Assembly (NCBI GenBank): GCA_017937805.1
Contig: JAGBCX010000017.1
Span: 1-64,000 of the forward strand
Reading direction: 5' to 3'
DNA: 64,000 bases
Source of the DNA: Alistipes sp.
GTDB lineage: Bacteria; Bacteroidota; Bacteroidia; Bacteroidales; Rikenellaceae
The translations under genes were made by a program, and so were the position numbers. The notes below the pieces were generated by a model. That model was not told where the DNA came from. It ran no database searches and saw nothing but the letters and a program-made list of their open reading frames with translations. Shown here in pieces: positions 53,055 through 62,493 of the stretch. Each line of letters begins with the position of its first letter. The stretch's first letter is position 1.

Positions 53055-54773
53055 ATGAAAATGAATAAGATATATAAGAAGATTGCTACCGTTCTGTTGG
53101 GTGCTTCGGTGTTTGCAACCGGTTGTATTCAGGAGTCCATAATCATGAACGGAGGTGCAACAATCGATCAGGTTAAGGATTCCGATTTCGGAGCAGATGG
53201 TATGGTTAATGCCATAACAGCTATCTTGGTTAGCAACAACGTATATGGTGGCGATTACCACGATGATTTCGGTTACCCAACTATCTTCGGAACATTCGAC
53301 CGTGCTATCGGCGAGGTATTCCCATCGAACGCATATAGCGGAGGAAACCAATATTATGACCGTTTCCAATTCTACCACTATCAATTCACCATTGGCCCTA
53401 ACGGCTATTGCGGTATTGTATGGTACAACTACTATCAGTTTATTCAGGCAGCCAACGACCTTATCAGAGCCGTTGGTAACGATCCGGAGCTTGCTGAGCA
53501 GCGTGGTATAGCAAAGGCATTCCGTGCGCTCTACTACCTCGATTTGGCTCGTTTCTACGATGCTCTACCAGCAGAGTCTACCGAGAAGCCCGGATATATG
53601 GCTATGTTGAAGAAGGTTGAGGGCTTGACAGTACCTTACGTTGACGAGAACGCAACCGAGGAGATTGCTCGTAACAATCCTCGTCTTCCTCGTGAGCAGA
53701 TGTTCAATCGTATTTTCAGCGATTTGAACGATGCAGAGGTTTGCTTGGCAAATTACAAGCCATCAATCAAGACAACGCCTTCATTGGCAGCAGTTTATGG
53801 TTTGAAGGCTCGTGCATACCTCTGGTTGGGAGGTTTCGAGGAGGGACTTTACTCTTCGACCTATCCTGAGGTTCTTACCGGCAATGCAGCATACAAGAAG
53901 GCTGCTGAGTATGCTCGTAAGGCTATCGAGGCTTCGGGTTGTCAGCCACTCACCGAGTCTGAGTACTGCGATCCTATCAACGGATTCAACTCATTCAACA
54001 ACGCTTGGATGTGGGGTATGGCTCAGTCGGCTGAGACAATCTACTCGAACCTTCACGCATGGGCAGCACACATGTGTTGCGAAGCCGGTTGGGGCTACGG
54101 TTCAGGTGCACAGCCGGGTGTTCGTAAGGCTACTTACGAGCGTATGTCTAACACCGACTTCCGTAAGAAGTTGATTGTTGGCCCTAATACCACTTACGAT
54201 GACTACAAGGACGTAACAATCCTTACCGAGGACGAGTGGACTACATTCGGTTTGGAGGGTAAGGGTATGCGTACTTACGCACACTTGAAGTTCCGTACAA
54301 ACGGTGGCGAGAAGTCGAACGATGCAACCGGAAATGTTGTTGATATTCCGATGATGCGTGTTGAGGAGATGTACTTGATTGAGGCTGAGGCAACTGCACA
54401 CTTTGCAGAGGCAACTGCACAACAGTTGATTACAACCTTCATGACATCGTACCGCGACAAGAAGTACTCTATTCCATTGGGTAAAACATCAGGCGATGAG
54501 CTCGTTGAGGAGATTATCTTCCAGAAGCGTTGCGAGTTGTGGGGCGAGGGCGTTTTGTTCTTCGACTTCAAGCGTTTGAACTATGGTATTCACAATGCTT
54601 ATGCTGGCCACAACACCCCTATGGGCTTGGATTTCGAGACCAATGGTCGTTGCCCTGCATGGAACATCTGTATTCCATTGGCTGAGACTCAGCAGAATGT
54701 TGCTCTCAAGGATTTGAACAATCCTGATCCATCGGAGACACTCAAAGCTGTTAGTGAGCAGGAAGGCGATTAG
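53055..54773 (+). CDS. SusD/RagB-family substrate-binding lipoprotein
   Basis: 572 residues. Lipoprotein signal ending ATGC (Cys near 24 from the first ATG). The TPR-like helices of SusD are seen in KAFRALYYLDLARFYDALP and YGLKARAYLWLGGFEEG, and RCELWGEGVLFFDFKRL near the end is the standard SusD C-terminal block. It forms the lid over SusC and binds substrate at the surface. A clear ribosome site (AAAGGAGATTTAGAGT) precedes it. An in-frame ATG two codons later is possible. Confidence 0.95.
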   Translation: MKMNKIYKKIATVLLGASVFATGCIQESIIMNGGATIDQVKDSDFGADGMVNAITAILVSNNVYGGDYHDDFGYPTIFGTFDRAIGEVFPSNAYSGGNQYYDRFQFYHYQFTIGPNGYCGIVWYNYYQFIQAANDLIRAVGNDPELAEQRGIAKAFRALYYLDLARFYDALPAESTEKPGYMAMLKKVEGLTVPYVDENATEEIARNNPRLPREQMFNRIFSDLNDAEVCLANYKPSIKTTPSLAAVYGLKARAYLWLGGFEEGLYSSTYPEVLTGNAAYKKAAEYARKAIEASGCQPLTESEYCDPINGFNSFNNAWMWGMAQSAETIYSNLHAWAAHMCCEAGWGYGSGAQPGVRKATYERMSNTDFRKKLIVGPNTTYDDYKDVTILTEDEWTTFGLEGKGMRTYAHLKFRTNGGEKSNDATGNVVDIPMMRVEEMYLIEAEATAHFAEATAQQLITTFMTSYRDKKYSIPLGKTSGDELVEEIIFQKRCELWGEGVLFFDFKRLNYGIHNAYAGHNTPMGLDFETNGRCPAWNICIPLAETQQNVALKDLNNPDPSETLKAVSEQEGD

Positions 54774-54818
54774 TAGAGAGGCAGAGAACGTATTGTTAAA
54801 CGAGAAAAAAATTACAAT

Positions 54819-57281
54819 ATGAAAAATTTAAAAATGTTATATATAGCACTGATTGCGTTGATGGCAGGTGTATTGGGTTCGTGTACAAACGACCCATACA
54901 CTGTCGGAGAGCAGGTTGCCGGACCTCAGGTGTACTGGAATTCGAGCAATCCGTCAACCATTGAATTCAAAGAGAATGATTCAAAGAAGAAGTCGCTCAC
55001 TTTGTTGCGTCTTGATAAGGACGAGGAGCTCACCGTATCTGTGATATTGGACTTTGCAGATGGCGTTGACGAGTCACTCTTCGAGGTGCCTGAGACTGTT
55101 ACCTTCAAGAAGGGTGAGGGCTCGGCAAAGTTGAATTTCAAAGTTAATTACGAGCAGTTCGAGAGCGACAAGAACTACACCGTTGTATTCAAGCTCTATC
55201 CATCAGATGTTACCACATCTTACGGATTTAGCGAGTGGAAGGTAAACTTCGCATTGAACCCATACGTTTTGATGAAGGACAGTAAGGGTAACAATGCTAA
55301 GGGTAAGTTCCGTGGTGCAGGTGTTTTGGACTTTGCATTCAATATTGACACCGAAGTGGAGGTTGAGGTTGATATTTACGAGCACAAGACTAAGCCGGGT
55401 GTATATAAGATTATCGACCCTTGGACTCCAAGCTTTGCATACGGCTTTGGCTACTCGACCATTGATGAGGCTTTGGCTGATGGTATGTCTACTACCAATG
55501 CAAGTCTTGTTATCGATGCAAGCAACCCTGATGCAGTTATTATCCCAGAGCAGGATTTAGGTATTGACCTCGGTTATGGTCCTATGGCTCTTCTTTCGGG
55601 ATACCCTGACTATATTCCAGATCCTGCAGCTGGTGCCGGAACATTGGTTGATGGCGTTATCACATTTGCTGCACGTACCATGTTGTTCTATTCACCGGGA
55701 CTCAATGTTGCGTTGGGACAAAAAGAGAATGCACTTCTCTACTCTAACACTACCGGTATGTTCCGTGTTATTTTGCCGGGTGTAGAGGTTGCAGACTACT
55801 CATTGGGCGTTGCTGACGATGGTATGGACGTTACCGTTGATGGTGTTGTTGCTGCTAAGGTGAAGTTCACCTACGGTGATGATGTTACAGGCATCAAGTA
55901 TATGATTGTATCTGGCAATCTCTCAAGCGAGCAGGCTGCTGAGGTATTGGCAGTACTCCTTGAGGGCAAGAACGAGAATATTCTCGAGGTTGAGGACTTT
56001 GTTAAGGGCGAGGGCGTTGCAAATGTAAAGATTGGCTTGGAGAAGGCCGGCTTGTACACTGTTGTAGCAGCACCTGCTGATAAGGATGGCGTATTGCGCG
56101 GTAAGAATGCCGTTGCCGGACTTATCAACTTCAGAGGTATCGGCGCACAAGAGGAGCACCCTTGCAAGATTGTTGCAGACTTGGATGCGATGAGCAAGTA
56201 CATGCCTGAATATTCGTCTACATACCCAGATACTACATCTCTCTCTTTCGCAGTTATGGGTGAGGAGATCAAGGAGGCAATATACTTGTTTGCTGACACA
56301 GCGACTTTCGAATACTTCTTGGCTCAGGGTGCAACATTAGAGGAGCTTGTAGTGGCTAATGGTTACGCTTTTGAGGAAGACAAGGTGGCTGCAATTAATG
56401 ACGGAGGATATGTCAATGGTTTCATCAACCAGGACCCTGGAACATCTTATACATTGGCTATCTATGCTAAGAATGTTTATGGAGAGTCAACCGTTATCTC
56501 TGATACTCATACAACCGAGGCTTTGCCAGAGATTGACTACAAGGGCGAGTTGGTAATTGGCGACTACTACATGTCTTGCACAATGGGTGCCGGCACTGAG
56601 AGTGAGACCACTTTCCAAAATCTGTTTACCGTAACACCTGATGGCGAGAGCGGAACCGATTTCGTCATGGCTAATTTTGGTACTAATAGAGTACAAGGTT
56701 TATCGACACAGTGGAAGGCTGCATACGATTCGGCTGCAGGAACACTCACTTTGAGTGGTCTTGAGAAGGGCTACGAGGATTATGGATCTGGCTTTGGTGT
56801 AGATTATGCATATCTTGATAAAGAAGAGACTATGGCCATTCGATTCTTGTCGTTCGCAACAGCAGATTCAACAACCGGTGCAGATCCTCTTGTTCTTACC
56901 GTTGATCCTGAGACTAAGCAGATTACCGGCATGAAGAACGCTGCATTTATCGTAGCAGTTGTTGATTCAGCGAGTGGTCAAATACTTCAATATGTAGACT
57001 ACTTTGACGGTTCTTTGACCGCTATTATCCATGAGAGCGCAATTGGCGCATCACCTGCTTCGGTTACAAGAGCTCCATTCAGCAGCGTGGATACCAACAA
57101 GCTCACTGTATCGAAGAAGTTGCGTAGCATGAAGATGGCTAAGCTCGCAACATCGGCAAACAGCTCGATGAAGTCGGGTATCAACACCGTAAAGCCTACA
57201 TTTGTTGAGAACTACACTCCTGAGAAGAGCGTAGGTTTCAAGACCTTGAAGGCTGTTAGCGTATCGGAGTTCCGCCGCTAA
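54819..57281 (+). CDS. Surface lipoprotein, third gene of the SusC/D operon
   Basis: 820 residues. Lipoprotein signal (VLGSC, Cys near 22). Calx-beta-like strands come first (about 25-150), then a less defined middle, a fibronectin-III-like unit (about 440-585, ending DPGTSYTLAIYAKNVYGES) and a C-terminal barrel-like domain (about 590-740). Its place suggests a SusE/F-like surface binding protein for the same cargo. No family was recognised with certainty. It shares the helical-insert plus fibronectin unit with the lipoprotein at 25771. Confidence 0.7.
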   Translation: MKNLKMLYIALIALMAGVLGSCTNDPYTVGEQVAGPQVYWNSSNPSTIEFKENDSKKKSLTLLRLDKDEELTVSVILDFADGVDESLFEVPETVTFKKGEGSAKLNFKVNYEQFESDKNYTVVFKLYPSDVTTSYGFSEWKVNFALNPYVLMKDSKGNNAKGKFRGAGVLDFAFNIDTEVEVEVDIYEHKTKPGVYKIIDPWTPSFAYGFGYSTIDEALADGMSTTNASLVIDASNPDAVIIPEQDLGIDLGYGPMALLSGYPDYIPDPAAGAGTLVDGVITFAARTMLFYSPGLNVALGQKENALLYSNTTGMFRVILPGVEVADYSLGVADDGMDVTVDGVVAAKVKFTYGDDVTGIKYMIVSGNLSSEQAAEVLAVLLEGKNENILEVEDFVKGEGVANVKIGLEKAGLYTVVAAPADKDGVLRGKNAVAGLINFRGIGAQEEHPCKIVADLDAMSKYMPEYSSTYPDTTSLSFAVMGEEIKEAIYLFADTATFEYFLAQGATLEELVVANGYAFEEDKVAAINDGGYVNGFINQDPGTSYTLAIYAKNVYGESTVISDTHTTEALPEIDYKGELVIGDYYMSCTMGAGTESETTFQNLFTVTPDGESGTDFVMANFGTNRVQGLSTQWKAAYDSAAGTLTLSGLEKGYEDYGSGFGVDYAYLDKEETMAIRFLSFATADSTTGADPLVLTVDPETKQITGMKNAAFIVAVVDSASGQILQYVDYFDGSLTAIIHESAIGASPASVTRAPFSSVDTNKLTVSKKLRSMKMAKLATSANSSMKSGINTVKPTFVENYTPEKSVGFKTLKAVSVSEFRR

Positions 57282-57302
57282 TACTACACTACATAACACT
57301 GA

Positions 57303-57332
57303 CAGAGCGACCACATCAACATGGTCGCTCTG
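57303..57332 (+). promoter_or_regulatory. Hairpin inside the SusC/D-protease operon
   Basis: CAGAGCGACCA / TGGTCGCTCTG, a perfect 11-base stem with an 8-base loop and no T run. It lies between the third lipoprotein and the protease. It may stabilise the 3' end of a processed mRNA or reduce read-through into the protease. Confidence 0.5.
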
Positions 57333-57375
57333 CGGTGTCTAAATAACAAAAACTATAAGAGGAGATTTTTTAGAG

Positions 57376-59388
57376 ATGTATCGATTTATCAAACTTTATG
57401 GCGCATTGGCGATTGCTGCATTGGCATTTGCGCAGTGTACCCAAGATATCACAAACGACATCTTTGTTGGAGAGTCGCAAGACGCCTCTGCAACAAAGAT
57501 TATCAACACCTCGCGCTCGGCCGTAGCGGGTACTATCCTCGTGAAGTTAGACGAGGAGGGTGCACGCGCCTTTGAAAATGGCACACGCAGTGGCAACGGG
57601 GTTACTCGCTCGAATATTGAGCCTTTGAACAATATCCTGCTCGACATTGATGCTGTATCTATTGAGCGTTTGATCCCTTTCAATCTCAAACACGAAGAGG
57701 AGATGCGCAAAGCGGGATTGCACCGTTGGTATATCGTACATTTCGACAACAAACAACCACTTGACAAGGTGGCGCAGGGGTTGGCAACCATTGGTGAAGT
57801 GGAGAAAATCGAGTTTAATACACAGATGGAGATGCCAAAGATTCAGCATTGCGCACCTGTGGAGCCGTGCGAGGTTGAAACTCGACTCGCTACGCCAACT
57901 TTCAACGATACATATCTAAATCTGCAGTGGGATTTCCACAACAAGGGAATATCATTTGACACCAAGGCTGTAGCCGGAATGGATATCAACGTTCACGAAG
58001 CGTGGAAATACACTACGGGCGACAACTCTATTATTGTTTCGGTTGTGGACCAAGGTGTCACCTACACTCACGAGGATTTGGCGGATAATATGTGGGTAAA
58101 TAAGGGTGAGATACCAAACAACAAGATAGACGATGACGGCAATGGCTATGTAGATGATATTCATGGCTACAACTTCGTAGATAGGGGCCCTATCTCTTGG
58201 AATAAGACCTATACTGACGCTAATGGAGATCCTATTGGAGATGTTGGTCACGGAACACATATCGCCGGAACAATATCGGCAGTGAATAACAATGGTAAAG
58301 GAGTGTGCGGTATTGCCGGAGGAGATGGTTCGGGCAATGGTGTGCGTATTATGTCGGCTCAGATTTTCTCGGGTACAAACGAAAATAACGCATCTATAGC
58401 AGTAGTAACCGAAGCCATTACATATAGCGCAAACAACGGAGCAGTTTTGGCGAACAATTCGTGGGGCACCAAGGCTATGAGTGGTCAGAATGACGGCTGG
58501 TACATAGCTGCTGAGAGTGCAATACAGAACGCCTGCAAGTACTTCGAGGAGAAGCGTAACCACCCGAACTTGGTCGGTGGACTTTTGATATTTGCGGCAG
58601 GAAACGACAGCGCTTCACAGTCGGGTTATCCTGCTGCATATAGAGATAATATCTCCGTTACTGCATTTGGAATAGATGGTATGCCTGCATCGTACACAAA
58701 TTATGGTCCGGGTTGTAATATCTCTGCCCCCGGTGGCGACCAAGGTAGATGGGGTAAAGCTAAACACGGCATTCCGTCAACTATAGCGGACCTCTCAACA
58801 GGAAAGGATACTTATGTTTATTATCAGGGAACTTCGATGGCGTGTCCTCATGTTACGGGCGTAGCTGCGCTCGGCATTGCCTACGCCAAGAAGATTGGCA
58901 AGACATTAACTGCCGAGGAGTTCAAAACAAAGTTATTGCTCTCGGTGAATGATATTGATTCGGATATCAAAAATAACACTTCGTTCAGTCGATATCTGAA
59001 TGGCATGGGAACAGGACGTATCGATGCCTTCAAGATGTTGATGAATGTTGAGGGTATCAACTCTATTCCGGTACCGCAGGGCAAGCCTCTCTACAAGATA
59101 GATTTGAAGAAGTACATATCAGACGGAAAGGCTAATCCGAGAATTATGGACGTGATAATTAGCGATGTGGACAAACAACGCTTGGGTATAAAGGATTTGG
59201 AGATTTACGCAGAGAGCAACAGTATTCGTATAACCTGCCAGAATGTAGGTTCGGCAATCATCAACATAAAGTTTGTTGCCGGAGGTAACTACATGGGTAG
59301 CGATGACACTGTGGGAGGTATGGAGATTGTAAAGCCATTTGCGCTAATCGTACGCGAGAATTTCGCCGGAAATGGAGGTTGGTTGTAA
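57376..59388 (+). CDS. Subtilisin-type (S8) serine protease, lipoprotein
   Basis: 670 residues. Lipoprotein-like signal (AFAQC, Cys21), a prodomain-like region (about 50-155; AGTILVKLDEEGARAF), and an S8 catalytic domain: Asp225 in VSVVDQG, His292 in GHGTHIAG, oxyanion Asn410 in AAGN, Ser487 in GTSMACPHVTG. A beta-rich domain of about 110 residues ends the protein. All catalytic residues are in place. As a likely outer-membrane protease beside SusC/D it would cut proteins into peptides for uptake. Ribosome site AGGAGATTTTTTAGAG resembles that of the SusD gene. Confidence 0.92.
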   Translation: MYRFIKLYGALAIAALAFAQCTQDITNDIFVGESQDASATKIINTSRSAVAGTILVKLDEEGARAFENGTRSGNGVTRSNIEPLNNILLDIDAVSIERLIPFNLKHEEEMRKAGLHRWYIVHFDNKQPLDKVAQGLATIGEVEKIEFNTQMEMPKIQHCAPVEPCEVETRLATPTFNDTYLNLQWDFHNKGISFDTKAVAGMDINVHEAWKYTTGDNSIIVSVVDQGVTYTHEDLADNMWVNKGEIPNNKIDDDGNGYVDDIHGYNFVDRGPISWNKTYTDANGDPIGDVGHGTHIAGTISAVNNNGKGVCGIAGGDGSGNGVRIMSAQIFSGTNENNASIAVVTEAITYSANNGAVLANNSWGTKAMSGQNDGWYIAAESAIQNACKYFEEKRNHPNLVGGLLIFAAGNDSASQSGYPAAYRDNISVTAFGIDGMPASYTNYGPGCNISAPGGDQGRWGKAKHGIPSTIADLSTGKDTYVYYQGTSMACPHVTGVAALGIAYAKKIGKTLTAEEFKTKLLLSVNDIDSDIKNNTSFSRYLNGMGTGRIDAFKMLMNVEGINSIPVPQGKPLYKIDLKKYISDGKANPRIMDVIISDVDKQRLGIKDLEIYAESNSIRITCQNVGSAIINIKFVAGGNYMGSDDTVGGMEIVKPFALIVRENFAGNGGWL

Positions 59389-59416
59389 GAGATTAGTTCT
59401 AAAAAGAGAGGATATT

Positions 59417-59926
59417 ATGAAATTGACAAAGATATTTTTGGTTATAGTGGCGTTGTGCGCCATATCTTGCAACAAAGAGAAGCCTGAAGAGGTGGTTCCG
59501 CCACCACCAGCTGCCTTTATCGACAATAGTGGCATAGTTTGGGAAGCAGAGGGCGATATTGTAGGCCAATGGTCGCTAACATCGTACGGATACCCCGTAC
59601 AACCTCAGATATATATCGAGTTTGGCGAAGATGGCAAATTCAACCTCTATCAGCGATATACCGAGACCGCTTGGGTTCATCTCAAAGGTAGCTACACTCT
59701 CGAGGAGAACATCTTGAAGGGTAAATATTCAGACGGAAAATCGCTGAGCACAAACTACATGGTGCAATACGGTGAGAAGAGTGGCAAACAGCATATCTCG
59801 CTCAAAGGCCTTGATTCATATATGCAGATATACGTGGAGTGCGATATTCCGACCGATGTTAAGGAGGGCGCAGAGTCGCGCGTAGGCGAAGAGATGGATT
59901 TTGCAACAATCGAGAGATTCTTGTAG
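59417..59926 (+). CDS. Small lipoprotein with lipocalin-like domain
   Basis: 169 residues from ATG 59417; the open frame upstream lacks a signal. Lipobox CAISC (Cys near 18), a Pro-rich linker (VVPPPP), then a single beta domain starting IVGQWSLTSYGYP and including FGEDGKFNLYQRYTE, typical of the lipocalin-like domains of Bacteroidetes lipoproteins. Function is unknown. It is last in the SusC/D-protease operon (28 bases after the protease) and may bind a product or shield the protease. Confidence 0.72.
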   Translation: MKLTKIFLVIVALCAISCNKEKPEEVVPPPPAAFIDNSGIVWEAEGDIVGQWSLTSYGYPVQPQIYIEFGEDGKFNLYQRYTETAWVHLKGSYTLEENILKGKYSDGKSLSTNYMVQYGEKSGKQHISLKGLDSYMQIYVECDIPTDVKEGAESRVGEEMDFATIERFL

Positions 59927-59944
59927 AGAGATTGTTGGCTATAT

Positions 59945-59983
59945 AACAGAAATAGGGGCGATATTCTCGCCCCTATTTCTGTT
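59945..59983. terminator. Bidirectional terminator between the SusC/D operon and ssb
   Basis: AACAGAAATAGGGGCGA and its exact complement (17-base stem) with a 5-base loop. Convergent genes end on both sides (59926 plus, 60022 minus). Confidence 0.92.
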
Positions 59984-60021
59984 GGTATATACAATACACC
60001 CCAAAAGCACTCCCCCACCTC

Positions 60022-60519
60022 TTAGAACGGAAGGTCGTCTGCGCTATCGGCCGGCACAGCAACAGGCTGTGGTGCCGGTGCAGGCTGTTGATAAACAGGT
60101 TGTTGCACGGGTTGTGCTTGCTGTACGGGTTGTACGGGTTGTGCCGATTGTGCATACTCTTGTGGCTCGGCTGGTACTGCTTGCGCATCGCCACGGCGAC
60201 CGAGCAACTTCATATCGGTAGCAACAATTTCGGTTGTATAACGCTTCTGATTATCCTTGTCGGTCCACTCACGAGTACGCAACGAACCCTCGATGTAGAG
60301 TTGGCTACCCTTATGTACATATTTATCTACTACATCTGCCAAATTACGCCACAAAGTGACAGTATGCCACTCGGTGAGTTCCTTTGTTTCGTTTGTCTGA
60401 CGGTCTGTATAACGCTCGGAGGTTGCCAATCGTACGCGTGCAACCTTAACACCCGAATCCAATGCTCGAACCTCAGGGTCTAAGCCTACATTTCCTACTA
60501 AAATAACTTTGTTTATCAT
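60022..60519 (-). CDS. ssb: Single-stranded DNA-binding protein
   Basis: 165 residues. OB-fold in the first ~110 (MINKVILVGNVGLDPEVRAL, WHTVTLWRNLADVVDKYVHKGSQLYIEGSLRTREW), then a disordered linker full of Pro, Gln and Val (repeated PVQQ), and the acidic tip DDLPF that binds partner proteins. It protects single-stranded DNA during replication and repair. It is followed on the same strand, upstream, by pnp with a 12-base gap, an unusual neighbour. Confidence 0.95.
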   Translation of the reverse strand: MINKVILVGNVGLDPEVRALDSGVKVARVRLATSERYTDRQTNETKELTEWHTVTLWRNLADVVDKYVHKGSQLYIEGSLRTREWTDKDNQKRYTTEIVATDMKLLGRRGDAQAVPAEPQEYAQSAQPVQPVQQAQPVQQPVYQQPAPAPQPVAVPADSADDLPF

Positions 60520-60531
60520 ATCTTTCTGCTG

Positions 60532-61335
60532 TTATAATTCTCTAATCAACTCGGTGAAGAGGCGTGCCATACGCTCACCTGCCTTTTTGCCCTGCAACTG
60601 CACATCTTCGTGGTCGCCCTTCTCATCGCTCAAACCGCAATTGGTAATAACCGACACTCCGAAACATGGAACACCCATGTGACGAGCAACAATCACCTCA
60701 GGCACGGTAGACATACCTACGGCATCGCCACCTATCGCCTTGAAGTAGCGATACTCGGCTTGTGTCTCGAATGTAGGGCCCGTAGTGCCGACATAGACAC
60801 CATATTGCAACTTTATCGCCTCACGCTCGGCAATGGCGGTAGCCTTCGAGCGTATCGCGTGGCTGTAGCAGTCGTGCATATCGGGAAAACGAGGTCCGAA
60901 CTCCGCCATATTTGGTCCGATAAGCGGATTTGGCAAGAGGTTAATATGGTCGGTGATAATCATCAAATCGCCCACACAGAACGAGGTATTGATACCGCCC
61001 GCAGCATTCGAAACAAAGAGATACTTGATGCCCAACAGAGCCATAACGCGAACAGGGAATGTTACCTGCTTCATGGCGTAGCCCTCGTAGTAGTGGAAAC
61101 GGCCCTGCATAGCAACTACTTTGCGACCTGCAACCGTACCAAATATAAGGCAACCCTTATGTCCCTCAACTGTCGAAACGGGCATATTCGGAATATCCTT
61201 GTACTCCAAGCGGTACTCGACATCTATGCTATCAACAAAGCCGCCCAATCCCGTGCCGAGGATTATACCTACTTCGGGTTGAAATTGGTTTGTTGCCTTC
61301 TGAATCGCCTTACAAGCCTCTAATATGTGATCCAT
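60532..61335 (-). CDS. Purine-nucleoside phosphorylase, trimeric type
   Basis: 267 residues. It splits purine nucleosides with phosphate into base and ribose 1-phosphate. Blocks GIILGTGLGGFVDSI near 24-38, RFHYYEGYAMKQVTFPVRV, VSNAAGGIN, GPTFETQAEYRYFKAIGGDAVGMSTVPEVIVA and the final VITNCG fit the trimeric PNP (PunA / DeoD-unrelated) family; Glu of FETQAE and Asn of ITN are the purine contacts. Its start lies within lpxK (26-base overlap), so the genes are translationally coupled. Confidence 0.92.
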   Translation of the reverse strand: MDHILEACKAIQKATNQFQPEVGIILGTGLGGFVDSIDVEYRLEYKDIPNMPVSTVEGHKGCLIFGTVAGRKVVAMQGRFHYYEGYAMKQVTFPVRVMALLGIKYLFVSNAAGGINTSFCVGDLMIITDHINLLPNPLIGPNMAEFGPRFPDMHDCYSHAIRSKATAIAEREAIKLQYGVYVGTTGPTFETQAEYRYFKAIGGDAVGMSTVPEVIVARHMGVPCFGVSVITNCGLSDEKGDHEDVQLQGKKAGERMARLFTELIREL

Positions 61336-62374
61336 TATCTCTATTTTTTATATCGTTATCAATCCTACTGAACAACTCCATGCGACTATCGCCAACAAAA
61401 CGCAACGAGATTTTCTCGTAGAATATCTTATTACGCAACTCCTCCGGTACGGCATTGCTATAGGCAAGTTTCACCGCGTCCTTCTCCGTGGTCATAATAA
61501 CCGCCTCGGGGTGTTTTTTCAGGAGCTGTTTCATGTGTTTCAAGTCGCTCATACGATAGGAGTGATGGTCGTCTAAGTCCAACGTATCCACAACCTTATA
61601 TCGCTGAGCCAAACCGGCATTGAACGAATCGTTGTCGCCAATACCCGACATTGCTATAACACTTGCACCATGCTCTACCCTACAATCCACACCTGCAAAA
61701 ACCGCGCAAGGAGTTGCAGGTTGCATACGCGAGAAGAATATCTCTTGTGAAGGTTTCTCCACCAACACCTTACGCATAACGCGCATATCAATCGGCTTCA
61801 TACTCTCCGGACACCTTGTGACGATAAAGTAGTGCGCACGGTCAAGCGAATCTGTCGTATCTCGCAACTGTCCGTAAGGCAACAAATGGTCACGCTCGAC
61901 AGGACGATTTGCATCAACAATAATAATATTTATCAGTGGCTCAACATAACGGTGTTGGAAACCATCGTCCATAATTATCATATCCGTCTCGGGGAACTCC
62001 TCCTTGATACGATGGATAGCAAAGGCTCGTTTCTCGCAAACAACCACCGTAACGTGTGGGAATTTACGCTTTATCTGCAACGGCTCATCGCCCACCTGAC
62101 GATAGGTATCATCAACCTCCACCACTCGATAACCCTTTGTTGCACGACCATATCCGCGCGAAAGAACTACGACGTTCTTCTCCTCGGAGTAGTACTCTAC
62201 GAGCATCTCCACAGTCGGGGTTTTACCCGTGCCTCCAACCGTGATATTTCCCACGCATATAATAGGAATATCGAATCGCTCGCTATGGAGGATATTTATA
62301 TCGAATAGCAGGTGTCGCAACTTTATTGCAGCCCCATACAGTAGTGATGCTATTTTAAGAAAAACTCTCTTCAC
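61310..62374 (-). CDS. lpxK: Tetraacyldisaccharide 4'-kinase (lipid A synthesis)
   Basis: 354 residues from GTG 62374. It phosphorylates the 4' position of the lipid A disaccharide at the inner membrane. The P-loop VGGTGKTP, with GYGRATKGY, DEPLQIKRKFP, IIMDDGFQHRYV and IVVDANRP-like pieces, marks LpxK. The N-terminal helix (KIASLLYGAAIKLRHLLFD) is the membrane anchor. The GTG was preferred over TTG 62401 because a TATCTTTG -7 box covers 62406-62399 and because homologues start with this helix. It is first in lpxK-pnp-ssb. Confidence 0.92.
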   Translation of the reverse strand: MKRVFLKIASLLYGAAIKLRHLLFDINILHSERFDIPIICVGNITVGGTGKTPTVEMLVEYYSEEKNVVVLSRGYGRATKGYRVVEVDDTYRQVGDEPLQIKRKFPHVTVVVCEKRAFAIHRIKEEFPETDMIIMDDGFQHRYVEPLINIIIVDANRPVERDHLLPYGQLRDTTDSLDRAHYFIVTRCPESMKPIDMRVMRKVLVEKPSQEIFFSRMQPATPCAVFAGVDCRVEHGASVIAMSGIGDNDSFNAGLAQRYKVVDTLDLDDHHSYRMSDLKHMKQLLKKHPEAVIMTTEKDAVKLAYSNAVPEELRNKIFYEKISLRFVGDSRMELFSRIDNDIKNRDNGSHIRGL

Positions 62375-62398
62375 CTCTTCGATACTATATATTCCAAT

Positions 62399-62406
62399 CA
62401 AAGATA
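62399..62406 (-). promoter_or_regulatory. -7 box of the lpxK-pnp-ssb operon
   Basis: TATCTTTG on the minus strand, 24 bases before GTG 62374. TTG at 62430-62428 is a possible -33 box. The box overlaps the TTG that would begin the longest open frame, which helps set the start. Confidence 0.6.
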
Positions 62407-62456
62407 TAACAAATTATTCAACTTTACCAATTTTCGACTCTATATTTTTTAAAATA

Positions 62457-62487
62457 TTGGATTTTTCATACATTTTTCATATTTTTG
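62457..62487 (+). promoter_or_regulatory. Promoter of the M23 peptidase gene
   Basis: TTGG (62457-62460), 19 bases, TATTTTTG (62480-62487). The ATG is only 6 bases after the box, so the mRNA should start at or next to the AUG. Confidence 0.75.
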
Positions 62488-62493
62488 TGCATT

